From Coriolopsis trogii (Eukaryota > Basidiomycota > Agaricomycetes > Polyporales > Polyporaceae): a stretch of DNA of 64,000 nt. Both the position numbers and the translations under genes were made by a program. Location: positions 4,526,001 through 4,590,000 of the forward strand of contig JAHYIO010000001.1 in assembly GCA_020543525.1 (NCBI GenBank). Direction: 5' to 3'. Below the pieces are notes generated by a model that saw nothing but the letters and a program-made list of their open reading frames with translations, searched no databases and was not told the DNA's origin. Below are positions 21,294-32,750 of the stretch, piece after piece (the first letter of the stretch is position 1; each line of letters begins with the position of its first letter).

Positions 21294-22829
21294 TCACAGA
21301 GCACGAAACCTGCGGAACTCTACATCCTCGTCCAAGAAACGCCAAAGCGGCGCGCTCAGCGCGATAGCGACATCAATGGATGCGTTCCCCGCATACGGGG
21401 TGTAAAACTGCTCCTCGGTCGCGAGGAAGTACACCAAACCATCGACGAGCGAGATCGGCGTGAACGGCGGGGAGACGAGCGTGGGCGGGACGGGCTTCCC
21501 GCACGCGTCGACGTCAAAGTCCGCCCCGGCGTACATGCCCTGCTTGCACCACTGGCTGACCATGAACGTCGGCCGGACGACGTCCATCTGGACCGTCCGC
21601 TTGTCCGGCTGGGCGGCGATCCACCGTGCGGTCTGGAGGAGCGCGGGGGGACTGAGAGGGGGGGTGCGCGTGGAGGCGTGTATGGCAGCGGCGACTTGTG
21701 AGAGCGGGCCGTGCGCGAGGACCGTGGACGGGACGGACATGACGGGCGTGGCGAGAGCGTTGTAGATGTAGCGCGCGGGGAGGCCGAGGCGCGAGCGTAC
21801 GTTGACGGAGGTGAGGAAATCATACTCGAAGGGCTCGTTCCTCCCTGCTCCTTCGTTGCCTGGGCTTTGGCGGTGCTTGAGTTTTGCGCGGTAGACGGCT
21901 TGGTAGATGTGTGCGGAGAGAGCGTCAAAGGTCGAGATCCAGCCGCCGGAGGTGGGGTCCGTTGCGTGTGCCTTCAGCGCCACGAGTTCCTCGCCCGAGA
22001 AACGGACGATGCGTCCGGTGACGGGGGGCGGGAAGGGAGAAGAAGGGGTCGCAGAGTCGGCCGTGTGATTGGAAGGGGTGTCGACCGACTGAACATGATA
22101 TATCTCCGACCCCTGAGCGAGTGCCTCTTGTCGGTCTTCTGGCGTCATCTCGTCAAGGAGCTCCCCGAGCCAGGGTTTGATGTGGGGAGGCTGTGTAAGA
22201 GTGGCGATAGGTGGGCCACCACTCGCTTCGGACACACGCAGGCCGCGATAGAGTTCTGCCAAGTCCCGCATAACCTGGAAGTACCCGTCCGAGTCGGTCA
22301 CCGTGTGAGGGAGGCGGACGCCAAGCGCAACGCCTCCACACGCAAAGCGGGTGTGCTGCACGGTGAAGATGGGGTCACGGCAGATACCCTCTACATCCCA
22401 GGGCGGCAACAGGGCGTTGCCCCCATCTGGAAGGTTTGTGACCACGAGTCGTCCTGCTGCGTCCGAGCTGGGAGGAGAGTAGAAGGTGTCCAATCTAGCA
22501 TCGCACTCTGCAACGCGCAACGAGGCACCGGTCCCGATGCGATTGATTTCCCTTTTGCCGTCGGGTTCGTTAATGTGCAAGCGACCAGTGAAAATGGGAT
22601 AGTAGTCTAGGAGTAGGGATAGGGCACGTATGAGACGGCCGACAGGGATCAGCTCGCTGCCAGCGATGGGAGCTTGGTAGACGTAGACCACAGCGACAGG
22701 AATGAACGGAGCAACCAGCTGGTCGAGAACGCCCAAAGTTATGGAGGTGTCTGTGAACGTTCGGCACGCCTCGTTCGCGCACTGTAGCGTGTGCTCGGAT
22801 GTCACTAAGACAGAGAATGTTGACTTCAT
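21294..22829 (-). CDS. BAHD-like acyltransferase
   Basis: A single-exon frame of 511 residues from the ATG at 22829; an in-frame ATG at 22880 would add 17. It carries the BAHD catalytic HxxxD motif as LPHTVTDSDG in the middle of the protein, and a DFDVDACGKPVPP stretch at the place of the structural DFGWG motif. The N-terminal half has the expected LSLLLDYYPIFTGRL strand. BAHD enzymes move acyl groups from CoA thioesters to alcohols or amines; fungal members act in secondary metabolism and detoxification (trichothecene 3-O-acetyltransferase is a known relative). The DFGWG replacement is a departure but common in fungal members. No other secondary-metabolism genes lie next to it. Substrate unknown. 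Confidence 0.75.
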   Translation of the reverse strand: MKSTFSVLVTSEHTLQCANEACRTFTDTSITLGVLDQLVAPFIPVAVVYVYQAPIAGSELIPVGRLIRALSLLLDYYPIFTGRLHINEPDGKREINRIGTGASLRVAECDARLDTFYSPPSSDAAGRLVVTNLPDGGNALLPPWDVEGICRDPIFTVQHTRFACGGVALGVRLPHTVTDSDGYFQVMRDLAELYRGLRVSEASGGPPIATLTQPPHIKPWLGELLDEMTPEDRQEALAQGSEIYHVQSVDTPSNHTADSATPSSPFPPPVTGRIVRFSGEELVALKAHATDPTSGGWISTFDALSAHIYQAVYRAKLKHRQSPGNEGAGRNEPFEYDFLTSVNVRSRLGLPARYIYNALATPVMSVPSTVLAHGPLSQVAAAIHASTRTPPLSPPALLQTARWIAAQPDKRTVQMDVVRPTFMVSQWCKQGMYAGADFDVDACGKPVPPTLVSPPFTPISLVDGLVYFLATEEQFYTPYAGNASIDVAIALSAPLWRFLDEDVEFRRFRAL

Positions 22830-22880
22830 TGTGGTTATGGGGGGTACTACGTGGATGCTAGGCGCAGGCCTGGGAATCAA

Positions 22881-24135
22881 TTGCGTATACGCAACAACCT
22901 GTTTCGCGCATTCAATTCGAGTGGGCCTGCCAAGTTATGAATGTACTCACAATTGTCAAATCGAACTCCTGGTAGACAATCGAACCGATAGAGATGTTGT
23001 GGCCAGTACAAGGTTGCCTGCAAAGGGTATTTATGGGAGGAGCAGTCAACACGAGCGGTGTGTTTTCGGCTGGACGGAAGTGGTGAGTCAGGTCAGAACC
23101 GTCCGGGACCGACCTGATAGAACTTTTCTCGTTATCGCGGCCTCCCCGGTCGCATGTGACTAGGATATTGTAGCATGCCGTTGGCTTTGGCCATTGGCCA
23201 CTTGACTCACGAGTATGGGACACGTAGCCCCTTGAAACCGAGATGTTGCCACTCACCATGCTTGTGTTCCCAGAGCAGCCGCGTCCTCTTGAGGATATTT
23301 GAGAGATGACCCCGATCTCGGGTTTAGGCAAAGAGACTGCCTCTCGATTTGACACCCGCACCAGGTCGAGTGATTCACCAAGACTGTAGATTTCCTCACG
23401 GATAGTCAACGCGGGTGAATGCATATGGCCATCACAACGTCCTGGTGGTAAGGATGCAAGGTCTCGCGGCACGAGGCGGTCCGGGGTTGAGTCATCAGAC
23501 GCCCAAGCCATGATAGCAAGAACGGAGGATGCTTTCGAATTCCTTCCTCTTCGTGAATGCGCTTCCACTACCGATCCACATCAATACGAACGTCTGTAGC
23601 ATGCTTAAGAATTACTCACATGGTGCAAATGATGCAAAGAAAATGGCTGGACAACTCTCCGAACCGCTACTAAGTAGCTTCCTCGCCAGGTCTCGCTAGC
23701 GCTGGAATCCGAACAACCCTTTTATCGCAAGGTCATTGCTCTCAATCAAATACCTGCAATATGTACTGTACTGACGTTCAAACGTTCGTGTCGGGTGTGC
23801 CCCGTCATTCTCACGGCTTATCGTTTAGTGTAGATCGACTCAGGTCCAGGCTGCGGTAATATTCAGCACCACGAACGCCCGTCGATCGTCAATTAATTTG
23901 AGTCGATCGGGTTTCCTCCCGGACGTTGACGATTTTCAAAGTTCTTTGCTGCGCGCGCCCGGCTGTAAGTATATTCTCTTGCTTGCATAACCCAGCCCGC
24001 GAAAGTTTATTAGTATGAGGCCTCGAAACTCGGTCCACGGTCTGAGGCCGTCCACTCTCTCTTTTCCCTCGTCTGTGCGATACGCTCTTGCGTCTCCGCC
24101 CTCTGTCGTTCACTCGGAAAACCAGAATCCTCGCC
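22881..24135. other. Intergenic, about 1.25 kb
   Basis: Separates the divergent acyltransferase and secreted-protein genes. A minus-strand open frame over 22912-23568 has no motif, hydrophobic pattern or intron structure typical of neighbours and is not called. AT-richer blocks occur near 23600-23900. Nothing else is supported. Confidence 0.4.
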
Positions 24136-25400
24136 ATGATCTCTGCCACCCGTTACATCTTCCTTGCTCTGCTTGGGCTCTCGATTCTCTCGATTGTCAG
24201 CGCAGCCATCCCTCATGGACGTCGCCAAGAGTCCAACGCTAATCGCCTCTCGCGCGGGCTTACTCCGGCACGCCCCAAGAGATTCTACACCGGCTCCAGG
24301 ACCAGTACGTCTGATTCGACGTCGCAGCAACCCCACAATGCTTATCCATCCGCAACTATGTAGACGCAGCACGCGCGGTGCCCTCGGGAACGCCGCAAAC
24401 ACCTGTGTGAGTCCGCATACTATCGGCTTCAGCAGTGAGCTCATAACATGTGCCTTTATAGAGACACGGGGGTTATCAAAATCTACGCCGCCGGAACGAC
24501 AACTCTGCTGGGCTACATGGGCAGATTTGGGTACACGCCTACGCTGGGGAATGCGTGGCACTATACGTACACACCCCCTGCCTCTCCCGACGATCTCGTC
24601 AACTTCCCGTACTACGTGAGCATTTTTGCTATCTCTCGATGTTCCAGGTGCTATACAATCGACGCTAATCGGTCCCTCACAGGCAGGTTATTTCTGGGCA
24701 GGCGCTGTCGCCTATGTGTATGCAGGCCCTTCAGTCACCCTAGGTGCCGGGTAAGTTCCTCCTTGACATCACTCCGTGGCTCTCATTGATTTCCATATCT
24801 TAGGAGGAACGACTATGTTGTCTTCGCAAACAACCAAGGCGGGGCAAGTGAGTACTCCCATGGGTTATGCTATTGAGCATTATCATTGACAATCGCCATA
24901 GCTCCGGTTGGTGCGACAGAAGGTAGTCGCACGGCCGCATATAGCGTAGGGACCGCATGGGCTCAGAACACCGTCGTACGTGATGACATCCTCAAACAAC
25001 CTATCGGCAATGGCTAACACTCTGCACATCACTATGCCCTGTAGTTCCGTGTCGACCCGGCCACATACCAGATCTTCCCCAATTGGGTCAACGCCGACGG
25101 CTGTAAGTAGCATTACTCATGTTCTCCCCACGAAAAGCAGTGCTTACTCGCGGCGCGTTATGATCGATGTCAAAGCTGTCTCGACCCAATACATTCTCGC
25201 GAAGACGGTCACGGACGGCATGATCTACATCACCGGAGACGCAGACACTTTGCACGCGCAGTTTGACAACACAGACGGAGGTGTTCCAGAGCTGGTCGTA
25301 CGTAGTCACCTTCGCGACGGTCTCTGAATGTGGGCTGACCGAGTCTCACGCGTTTAAGGACTTGTACTTCGAGTACGACCAGACCGAATACGGCGCATGA
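24136..25400 (+). CDS. Secreted orphan protein, nine short exons
   Basis: The ATG at 24136 opens a clear signal peptide (hydrophobic core YIFLALLGLSILSIVSA, likely cleaved after SAA). Following phase and GT-AG signals through eight introns gives roughly 257 residues ending DLYFEYDQTEYGA. Distinct stretches are IKIYAAGTTTLLGYMG, GYFWAGAVAYVYAGPSVTLG and YVVFANNQGG, suggesting an all-beta fold. I recognise no family. It has few or no cysteines in the mature part, which is unusual for small fungal effectors. Intron-dense secreted orphans are common in Agaricomycetes. The exon between 25100 and 25200 was set by phase: the acceptor at GATGTCAAAG keeps the frame open. Confidence 0.6.
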
Positions 25401-25538
25401 CCGCTTGTTCATACGCGATGCGAAGTCCCTCATCCCAATGGACTAGAACCGGACTGAGACCCATATGCAACATCTTCACACGACTTATGTACACTCTCTA
25501 TTGTACACTCTACTTCTAGTGCGCAATTGACCTGTCGC

Positions 25539-26609
25539 TCATTCGTCCACGAACTTGCACTGATGTGGGAGCAACACGTCAGTTAGGGCAAAGGCAGAAA
25601 TGGAGCCCAAACGACGTACGAAAACGCGATGGTGCACCTTGGAGCCAGCCTCGTTGATGGCTTGCACTTCTTCCGCGGTGAGATCTGGGAGGCTCAACGT
25701 AGCGAGATACTCCTTGACGCGCTCCTCCTTGGAACTCGTCCTGCGATGTCCCGTCAATGTGAGCGGATTCGCTTATTCGCAGAAGGCTCCGCAACGTACG
25801 TGATCTCAGGGACGTTCTGATAACGCAGCCACAGGCCGAGCACCTGGCCGTCAGTGACGTTCTTGCCGGTCTCTTTCGTGAGGCGCTCTCGGATAGATGC
25901 GAGGATGGGATCAACAGGACCACCAGGTTGACGGACAATGGGGGTCAGGCCGCCGTAGGATGTCGCGACGATGTTGTGCTTCTTGTGCAGCTCGAGCAAT
26001 GGCACAGTGGCCTTGTAGACGTACGGGTGGTACTCGATCTATCGACCGCGCGTCACATCAGTTCTCTCTCCTTCTTCGTATTTGGCGCAGCTCCGGCATG
26101 TGCACGGCAAGAGAATACAGACTCACCTGATTGACCGCTGGAATGACACTCGCACCATCCAAAAGCTCTTCGAGGTCCCGGGGGCGGAAGTTCGACACCC
26201 CAATGCTCTTCGCGAGCCCCTCCTTCTGCAAGGCCTCAAACTCCTTCCAAACCGACTTGATTTTGCCCTCGTGGTTGATGGGCATGTGGATGAGGAAGAG
26301 GTCGACATAGTCGAGCTTCAGCTTCTTGAGCGACTCGACGAGCGTGTCGCGGACGGTCTTGCCATCGGGGACCTTGCCGAGCTTGGTGGTGACGAAGAGT
26401 TGGTCGCGAGGCTTACCAGAGGCAGCGATCGCGTCCCCGAGCGAGTCCTCGTTCTGGTACATCTGCGCACCGTCGAGGTGGACGATCCCGTTCGCGATCG
26501 CGGTGCGAACCGCGTTCTCCGCGTCCTTCTGGTAGAGCGCGGTGCCGGTGCCGAAGCCGAGCCATGGGATCTGCCTGCCGTCGTTGAGGGGGATAGTGAG
26601 CTGAGACAT
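25539..26609 (-). CDS. Aldo/keto reductase
   Basis: Exons 26127-26609, 25800-26038, 25620-25740 and 25539-25559 give 287 residues. It has the family's first strand and barrel (GRQIPWLGFGTGTALY). The catalytic tetrad is visible: Asp in HLDGAQ, Tyr in QMYQNE, Lys in TTKLGK and His in LIHMPI. The signature GLAKSIGVSNF follows. It should reduce aldehydes or ketones with NADPH in the cytosol; substrate unknown. The last exon is only 21 nt. The frame stays open upstream to ATGs at 26726 and 26831 and would add a hydrophobic segment (TYIAVALLSMFVLNLF). However, a TATA-like CATATATA lies at about 26682-26690, some 75 nt before the 26609 ATG, so the shorter start is preferred. Confidence 0.85.
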
Positions 26610-26681
26610 GGCGCGAGGAGAGGGAACGGAGGTCGTGAAACGGCGGAAGAGGTTGAGAACAAACATGCTGAGAAGAGCTAC

Positions 26682-26690
26682 GGCTATATA
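26682..26690 (-). promoter_or_regulatory. TATA-like element of the aldo/keto reductase gene
   Basis: ACATATATAG on the minus strand lies about 75 nt upstream of the preferred ATG, a normal spacing for fungal TATA promoters. It falls inside the alternative longer reading frame. Confidence 0.35.
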
Positions 26691-26726
26691 TGTCTTCAAT
26701 CCGCTGAGTGAGAATCTCCCTGGCAT

Positions 26727-27408
26727 GACTTGGGGGGTGATAGGTTCCAGGTCCCCTATGACGACGCGTTGTCGTCCGTTGATATCGCGCCCGCCGCGCG
26801 CGATTCGAGGCAAGTCTGACGAAGGACACACCCGACTGCACGAGATGTGTATCCGAAGCGCATGGCTCTGTACTTATGACATTCACTGTTCGTGAGGTGC
26901 TTGGGAAGCTACAACCGGCAGCTAGCACGATGAGTAAGACATCGTGGAAAGACATGCTCACGCCGGCTTCTCTCTGCTAATATATCTCCCATCATACGCC
27001 ATGACGCTGTTCATACCGCTGCGAATCACTCACTGTTTTTCTCGATACAGCGTTTGGTGATGTTCCATAGTGCACGAGAGCGAATGCGGAAAATGACGGA
27101 CGTCGGACGACCGGTCTCAGCTGTAGCCTGGTCCTGCCCTGAAGTGTGCCTCTTGCAGCTCGGTCCGGTGGCCGCGAGACTGTGCGCCGCGGCGCGGCCC
27201 GAAGAGCGATAGACCTTGCAATTGCTGCAGCAGCATATGTCACTGTGTCCGTCTGTCTCCAACTATTCGTCCTGTTTGGCCATCCCAGTTTATCGTTGAA
27301 GCTTGAAGACTGGTGAGTATGTATTGCTTCATGGGTTCAATGACGTCCCCGCACAGCCTGTTCTGCTAGTAACGTACCCTGACGTAGCGACACTGGCAGG
27401 CGCAGGAA
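26727..27408. other. Divergent intergenic region
   Basis: About 680 nt between the aldo/keto reductase and an F-box gene. Contains an extension of the reductase frame up to 26831 but no independent gene that I can support. Confidence 0.4.
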
Positions 27409-28566
27409 ATGTCAGTAGCTGGACGATCTCTTTGGACATCCATCACGGAAGCCATTCCCGCCCTAGGATGGAGGATACTTGAACTGCTGGACAGACGCAA
27501 CTACGATCCACGGTTCATCGACGACATCATCATCGAAATCTTCGCTTTCCTGGACCCAGCTGACGCTGCCAGAGCCGGTCGCGTCTGTAGCCAGTGGAAC
27601 CGTCACGCCGATCGCGCTGCATATGAACATATCATCATTCACTCGGCGAGTACAAGCGCTGAGAAGCTCGCGGCAGTGCTTGGTCGCTCACCCCGATTAC
27701 GAGGTCTTGTGCGGCACCTCACCGTCGTACACTGCACACTCTATCCCCATGCACTAGTAGCCTATCGCCGTCTATACGGATGGCTAGAGGGGCTGCCGCC
27801 TTTCTCTCTCAAGAGTTGCCGCTTCATCGCGCATTGCGGCCCATTCCCCCTTCCTTCGATCCTATCCTGCCCTGCTGTTGCGACCTCAAACTGCCAATCA
27901 TTCGAGTTTGGTTTCCCGAGGGGCTTTCGCCTCGATCTAGACAACACAAACATGCTGAAGAGATGTTGCAGAGCCACTCACAACGACCTCAACGACCCTT
28001 CAGAACCCGGTTTCATTGAACGGCTTCTGCCCAGTTTTACAATGCCTTGGGACTCCTCGAGGGCGTGGTTGTGTAATATCACCGTCATAGTCCACACTCA
28101 CAACACCGAACGTGGTGTCATCGTACAACTGAGAGACATGACTTCGCTTCTCAACGCGCAACCTGTTCGGGCCCGCAACCTTCATCTCATCCTGGGATAC
28201 GCCACCCCTCCTTCGAACTTAGGATCATGGTCGGTGCTATCGGATGTTATCCATTGCCATCGCCGACCTGAAGCCGTCTTGAGTCGGTGTTTATGCAGTC
28301 TACTGCAAAAGCCCGCTCTTGAGACGGACTTCCGAGCTTCCGCTTCGGCGACTCTCGCATCTGTTTTCTGCAAGGAGTCTATCCAACCTTCGACCATCGA
28401 CACACTCTTGGGGATGATGCACACCCGCTCTATACCGCCGATATGGGGTAGAGTTATCGTGGGTGTCAACTGGGCGAATGAAGAAGTTGCACGGGATAGT
28501 TGCAGTGAATGTGGTGGGGCAGGCATGGCTGCAATGAGCCCTATTGACTCGGTCTTGAAGGACTAG
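27409..28566 (+). CDS. F-box-like protein, family A member 2
   Basis: A single-exon frame of 385 residues. The F-box is clear: IDDIIIEIFAFLDPADAARA, then VCSQWNRHADRAAYEHI. It shares with 12973-14091 the block SPRLRGLVRHLTVVHC, a following WL.G.PP..LKSCR element and a distal LHLILGYA / FIALGYT element, so the two are paralogues. Three late cysteines (RDSCSECGG) sit near the C-terminus. Probable SCF adaptor; substrate unknown. Confidence 0.72.
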   Translation: MSVAGRSLWTSITEAIPALGWRILELLDRRNYDPRFIDDIIIEIFAFLDPADAARAGRVCSQWNRHADRAAYEHIIIHSASTSAEKLAAVLGRSPRLRGLVRHLTVVHCTLYPHALVAYRRLYGWLEGLPPFSLKSCRFIAHCGPFPLPSILSCPAVATSNCQSFEFGFPRGFRLDLDNTNMLKRCCRATHNDLNDPSEPGFIERLLPSFTMPWDSSRAWLCNITVIVHTHNTERGVIVQLRDMTSLLNAQPVRARNLHLILGYATPPSNLGSWSVLSDVIHCHRRPEAVLSRCLCSLLQKPALETDFRASASATLASVFCKESIQPSTIDTLLGMMHTRSIPPIWGRVIVGVNWANEEVARDSCSECGGAGMAAMSPIDSVLKD

Positions 28567-28905
28567 CTGTGATTTGGATGTGCCCTGATATATAAAGTCC
28601 GTGTGTGGGGATATGACCCACTACTTACTCCTTGTGCGAACCGTGTGGGCGTACCATGAGAATGATCTACTAGAGAGGCGGATCGACTCGCTGCTTGTGT
28701 CCAGCGTACTTGTTCACCATCACGCTCATCGTGTATCTTCGGAATGCCGTATATCGACCTGTTCACTCGATGACTCTCACGTTGTGATGTAGGGCGGTAT
28801 AAATCCTTCGTAAACCAAAATCTCCATGTCTACTAGGCCATTCCGTACATTTCTAACCAGTGCGCAACAATGTCAAATTGCAGGGCAATTTCTCGTCATA
28901 ACAAA
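28567..28905. other. Convergent 3' flanks
   Basis: 339 nt between the ends of the F-box gene and the LysM gene. No gene or repeat seen. Confidence 0.4.
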
Positions 28906-29579
28906 TCAAGCCGAGGTCGAGGTCGAGTTTGTGACGATGACACTCTCTGCCGTGCACAACACCTAACACGAGTTGTTCAGCGCGGACTGGCCAGCAGGGT
29001 GAAATCTTCAGAATTTACCTCTCCAGGGTAGATGTTGCTGCAGTCAACGTTCACGTTCGGGTTGTTCGCAAAGAGCGTGTCCAAGCCTGTTCCGGCGGAC
29101 TCCGCGATCGTCGCACAGCTGTCGCCCTCTCCGACGACGTGCACAGTGGTGCAGTCCTGTCCTGAGATACCGAGACACAACGGCTAAGTAGGGTGAGGCC
29201 AGTCAGCGCGCATTTATTGCATCCATGGTGAGCGAAACACCGACCTCGCCGAGAGCGAGATTGTCGCATGCCGCGTCGACCTTGTCGGCGTTCACCGTCA
29301 GAATTTGGTACCTAGTGGAGGCTACGTGTAAGACATGGTACGGGTGAGACTGTCGAGAAGGATTCACGTTGATACGCCTTCCTTAGCGGCGATGATATCG
29401 CAAGTATCGCCGAGGAGAACGGTGTAGTTGCGTGCACAGTCAGCATCCAGGGCTTGCGCTTTCAATACGAACAATGGTCAAAATTGCAAGCTCAGCAAAC
29501 GTCGGGCACGGGACTCACCTTCGTGAGCGGCGAGAACCACGCCTGCGATGGCGGCGACGACAGTGGATGCGAAGATCAT
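28906..29579 (-). CDS. Secreted protein with two LysM domains
   Basis: The ATG at 29579 starts a signal peptide (MIFASTVVAAIAGVVLAAHE). Five exons joined by phase give about 150 residues. LysM 1 reads DCARNYTVLLGDTCDIIAA ... ILTVNADK ... CDNLALGEPLC; LysM 2 reads CTTVHVVGEGDSCATIAES ... LFANNPNV ... CSNIYPGEVLC. Both have the GD(T/S)C turn, the N(N/A)P-type loop and the C.N...G..LC end. There is no catalytic domain, so it resembles secreted LysM effectors that bind chitin oligomers and hide them from host or competitor receptors. In a wood- or litter-decay fungus it may instead act in self-chitin protection. Binding is inferred from family motifs. Confidence 0.85.
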
Positions 29580-30648
29580 ATTGAAGAGAGTAGCTGAGGG
29601 AAGACGAAGGACTTGGAACGATGAGGAAACCTGTGGGCCTCATGTCCTTATATCCCCCCTCCGACTGGAATCTTCAGTTTCCCTCAAAGTCGGGCATGAC
29701 TCGAAAGGAGCTATGAATGGGTGAATATGTGCTACTACGAGCGCAGCATGAGAGCTGGTAGCATACATATCACATCGGCAATGTTAAATTTGCCTTCCTG
29801 AGCTGGAGAGACGTCGGAGCCGCTGGATTCAGCATTCTAATACGCTTGGAGGACTGGCGAAGTGACCATCTTCGTGATTAGCGAGGGTCTGGTTACTCGG
29901 TCGATTACAGTCTGATCTTTGAAGGCAATTGTGTGATCCAGCTCGACACGAGTCACCAACGCCCCATTCACAACCTCGGTTCCTCAGAGTAGAAACCTGG
30001 GTGAGTTTGTTCCATAGTGAGAACCACGGCGGCGCTGTCAGCATAGCAGGGCCATGGGTAACCTAGACCGGCGCGAGAAGGCGGTGAGGAAGCGCGAGCA
30101 TAACCATGCTCGGCAACCTCTGATCTAGTAATAACCGACAATTGAGGTACGGTGTTCTTCGGGTTGCCTGCGATTCATGGGACCTGACCATACACTTGAT
30201 TCCCGAGCACGAGTCAGAATACACATCACTACGGACCCTTGGCCCCAAATGTGATCTGTACTCACCTGTCCCTGATTAAGCCCTCAGTACCTGCATATAG
30301 TCTGTGGTCAGAATGCTTTGAGGTGGTCCAGTCGAGGCATCACGATATCGCTGCGCAAAGGCAAGAGGCAAGTCAGTTATTAGAGTCTCCTGCGATTTTG
30401 GGAAGAGAAGTTTGGAGCGCCCATCACTTGCCCTTTGAATTGTAGGCGCTCCTCGCTCGCTGGACTCTGCATCCCTCTGCTTAACGTTCTACTCGTCTTG
30501 TCTGTGGCCGCCTCTTATTATATTGCTGAAAGCCTGGGTTCTGCGCGATTGGCTCTAGAACGGCTCCAACATAGCCTCTCTATTAGCTCATGTTAAGCGA
30601 GGACTCTCGCGCCGAGTCTTCGTCCTACCTGCTCTTCTGAACATCATT
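29580..30648. other. Divergent intergenic region, about 1.07 kb
   Basis: Separates the LysM gene (minus) and DUS1 (plus). Only short frames on both strands. No repeat or transposon signature was recognised. Confidence 0.4.
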
Positions 30649-32508
30649 ATGCCAGGAATCACTCTCGAGAACAGGAAGCTGAGAGGGTATGAGTTCTTTG
30701 AAAAGACACTGGGTAGCCCGAAGTACATCGTGGCACCCATGGTGGACCAGAGCGAGCTCGTGAGTACCCAATCCAACCTCTCTTGTCTGTGTGTCGCATG
30801 CCAACGCCGTTCGCCAATCCAAGGCTTGGAGGAAGCTTTCCAGGAAATATGGTGCTCAGGTGCGCAATGGTCATATCACAGACATCATACGTTACGAACA
30901 CGCACCTCGCAGCTGGTGTACACTCCCATGATCAACGCAAAAGTGAGGACGCATGTGCGCCTCTTCTTTCTAGGATCGCTGATTGTGGGCCCTATGCATC
31001 ACTAGATGTATGCTGAAGGAGTGCGCAAACCTTATCGAGAGCAGAACTTTGACACCGTCCATGGCGAGGAGGGCGGACCCGAGGATCGGCCGCTGATTGT
31101 ACAATTTTGTGCGAACAACCCCGAACATCTGCTCACGTCTGCGAAGCTGCTGGAGCCTTACTGTGATGCTGTCGACATAAACCTTGGGTGCCCTCAAGAT
31201 ATCGCTCGGCGAGGACACTATGGCTCGTTCCTTCAGGACGAGTGGGATCTCATCTATCAGTTGAGTGCGTCTTTTAGCTTGCAGTCGTCCTGTTATCGCC
31301 CTGCTTACGGTCTGCTTTAGTCAACACTCTGCACAAGAACTTATCCATCCCTGTGACGGCTAAGTTCCGCGTCTTCCCTACGGTGGAGAAGACCGTCGAG
31401 TATGCCAAGATGCTCGAACGTGCTGGCGCGCAGATGCTCACATGTCATGGGCGAACGCGCGAGCAGCGCGGTCACCGCTCTGTGCGTCTTTACGTATGTG
31501 TTATTACTCGTCCCTCAATCCAATGTCGGTTTTAGGGTGTAGCAGATTGGGAGAAGATTCGCGCCGTCAAGGAAGCGGTATCCGTTCCAGTGGTCGCGAA
31601 CGGAAACATCCTCTTCTACAGCGACGTAGAGAGATGCCTGGCGGCCACGGGTGCCGACGCAGTCATGTCCGCCGAGGGTAACCTCTACAACCCCGCGATA
31701 TTCCAACCTGGACCATCCTCTCTAGCTTCGACTTCGTCTACTCCTAGCTCGTCCTCGCCCTCGGTATCGGACCTACTTACCGGGAATCATCCTCGTAACA
31801 CGACGCTGGCGCTAGAATATCTGGCGATCGTCAAGTCGCAGAAAACGCTTACGACGCCGAGTGCCGTCAAGGGCCACCTATTCAAGTTGTTGCGGCCTGC
31901 TCTTGGCCACTACAAGGACCTTCGTGAACGTCTCGGACGGGTGCGCGTGGAGCGGGCGGAAAGGGACAAGGATGGGGGTTCGGCATGGGACCGATATGAG
32001 GAGATCATACGTGAACTGGATGCGCGGTTAGAGGTAATCTACCTCACGAGTTCTGCTTCGTTGGACGGCACCTGATATTCGATAATTTGATAGAAGGACA
32101 TTGAGGCCGCCCAGGGCAAATCTCTGGAGGAGCTCTCCCCTGTTGACGAGGCGACTGGCTTCCCCGTCCTTCCACACTGGCTCGCGCAGCCATACATTCG
32201 ACCTCTGCCTGCGGAGCCGGATGCGGCGCAACCTCTACAGCAGAGCGCTAAGAGCGGTGCGGAAGTAGTTGGTGCGTCGTCATATATGCAGACCTCAGCT
32301 TGTTACAGTGCTAACGAAGTGCATTCGGTGCGCTCCAGCTGAGGACTCCGTAACTCGAGGATCAAAACGGCCTATCTCGGTGGAGGCACGAGAAGGAGCC
32401 GATGCAGAGACTCCAGCTGAGCAGGTCGATGCAAAGCGAGCGAAGCTTGCCTCGGACGAGGTGCTATTAGCTCCTCAGAACGGCGGTCCTGCGATTGAGA
32501 TTGGGTAG
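30649..32508 (+). CDS. DUS1: tRNA-dihydrouridine synthase 1
   Basis: Eight exons (30649-30759, 30824-30859, 30913-30942, 31006-31264, 31321-31481, 31536-32033, 32094-32271, 32339-32508) give 480 residues. The Dus TIM barrel begins with [17 protein letters not shown] and has [15 protein letters not shown], then [11 protein letters not shown]. The catalytic-Cys motif is [17 protein letters not shown]. The distal FMN-binding block is [17 protein letters not shown]. The family reduces U16/U17 in the D-loop of cytoplasmic tRNAs with FMN and NAD(P)H. The C-terminal ~60 residues are charged and lysine/arginine-rich ([20 protein letters not shown]) and may help bind tRNA. Exon 2 uses an AAG acceptor chosen by phase and family match. 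Confidence 0.92.
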
Positions 32509-32750
32509 GTATGACTACCCATGTCGTCCTTTGTTGTTGTAGACTAGATCGACTTCTGTGCTCCTCCGCCGAGTCACTTTGTGTGCCAGTCCAGAGGTTC
32601 TCATCGAAGAACCATCGACGGTTATCTTGCAAGATCTCGCGGTGCTTACTGTACTCCACATGTGCACCAGCCGCTATAGGCGTCTAGTTTACGGTCACTA
32701 TCGTCATTGTAGACGCTCGTGTGCAATACACTACTCTCCTTCTCGCCACC

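Noticed and set aside
22912..23568. 218-codon minus-strand frame
   Set aside because: No recognisable domain and composition unlike neighbouring genes.
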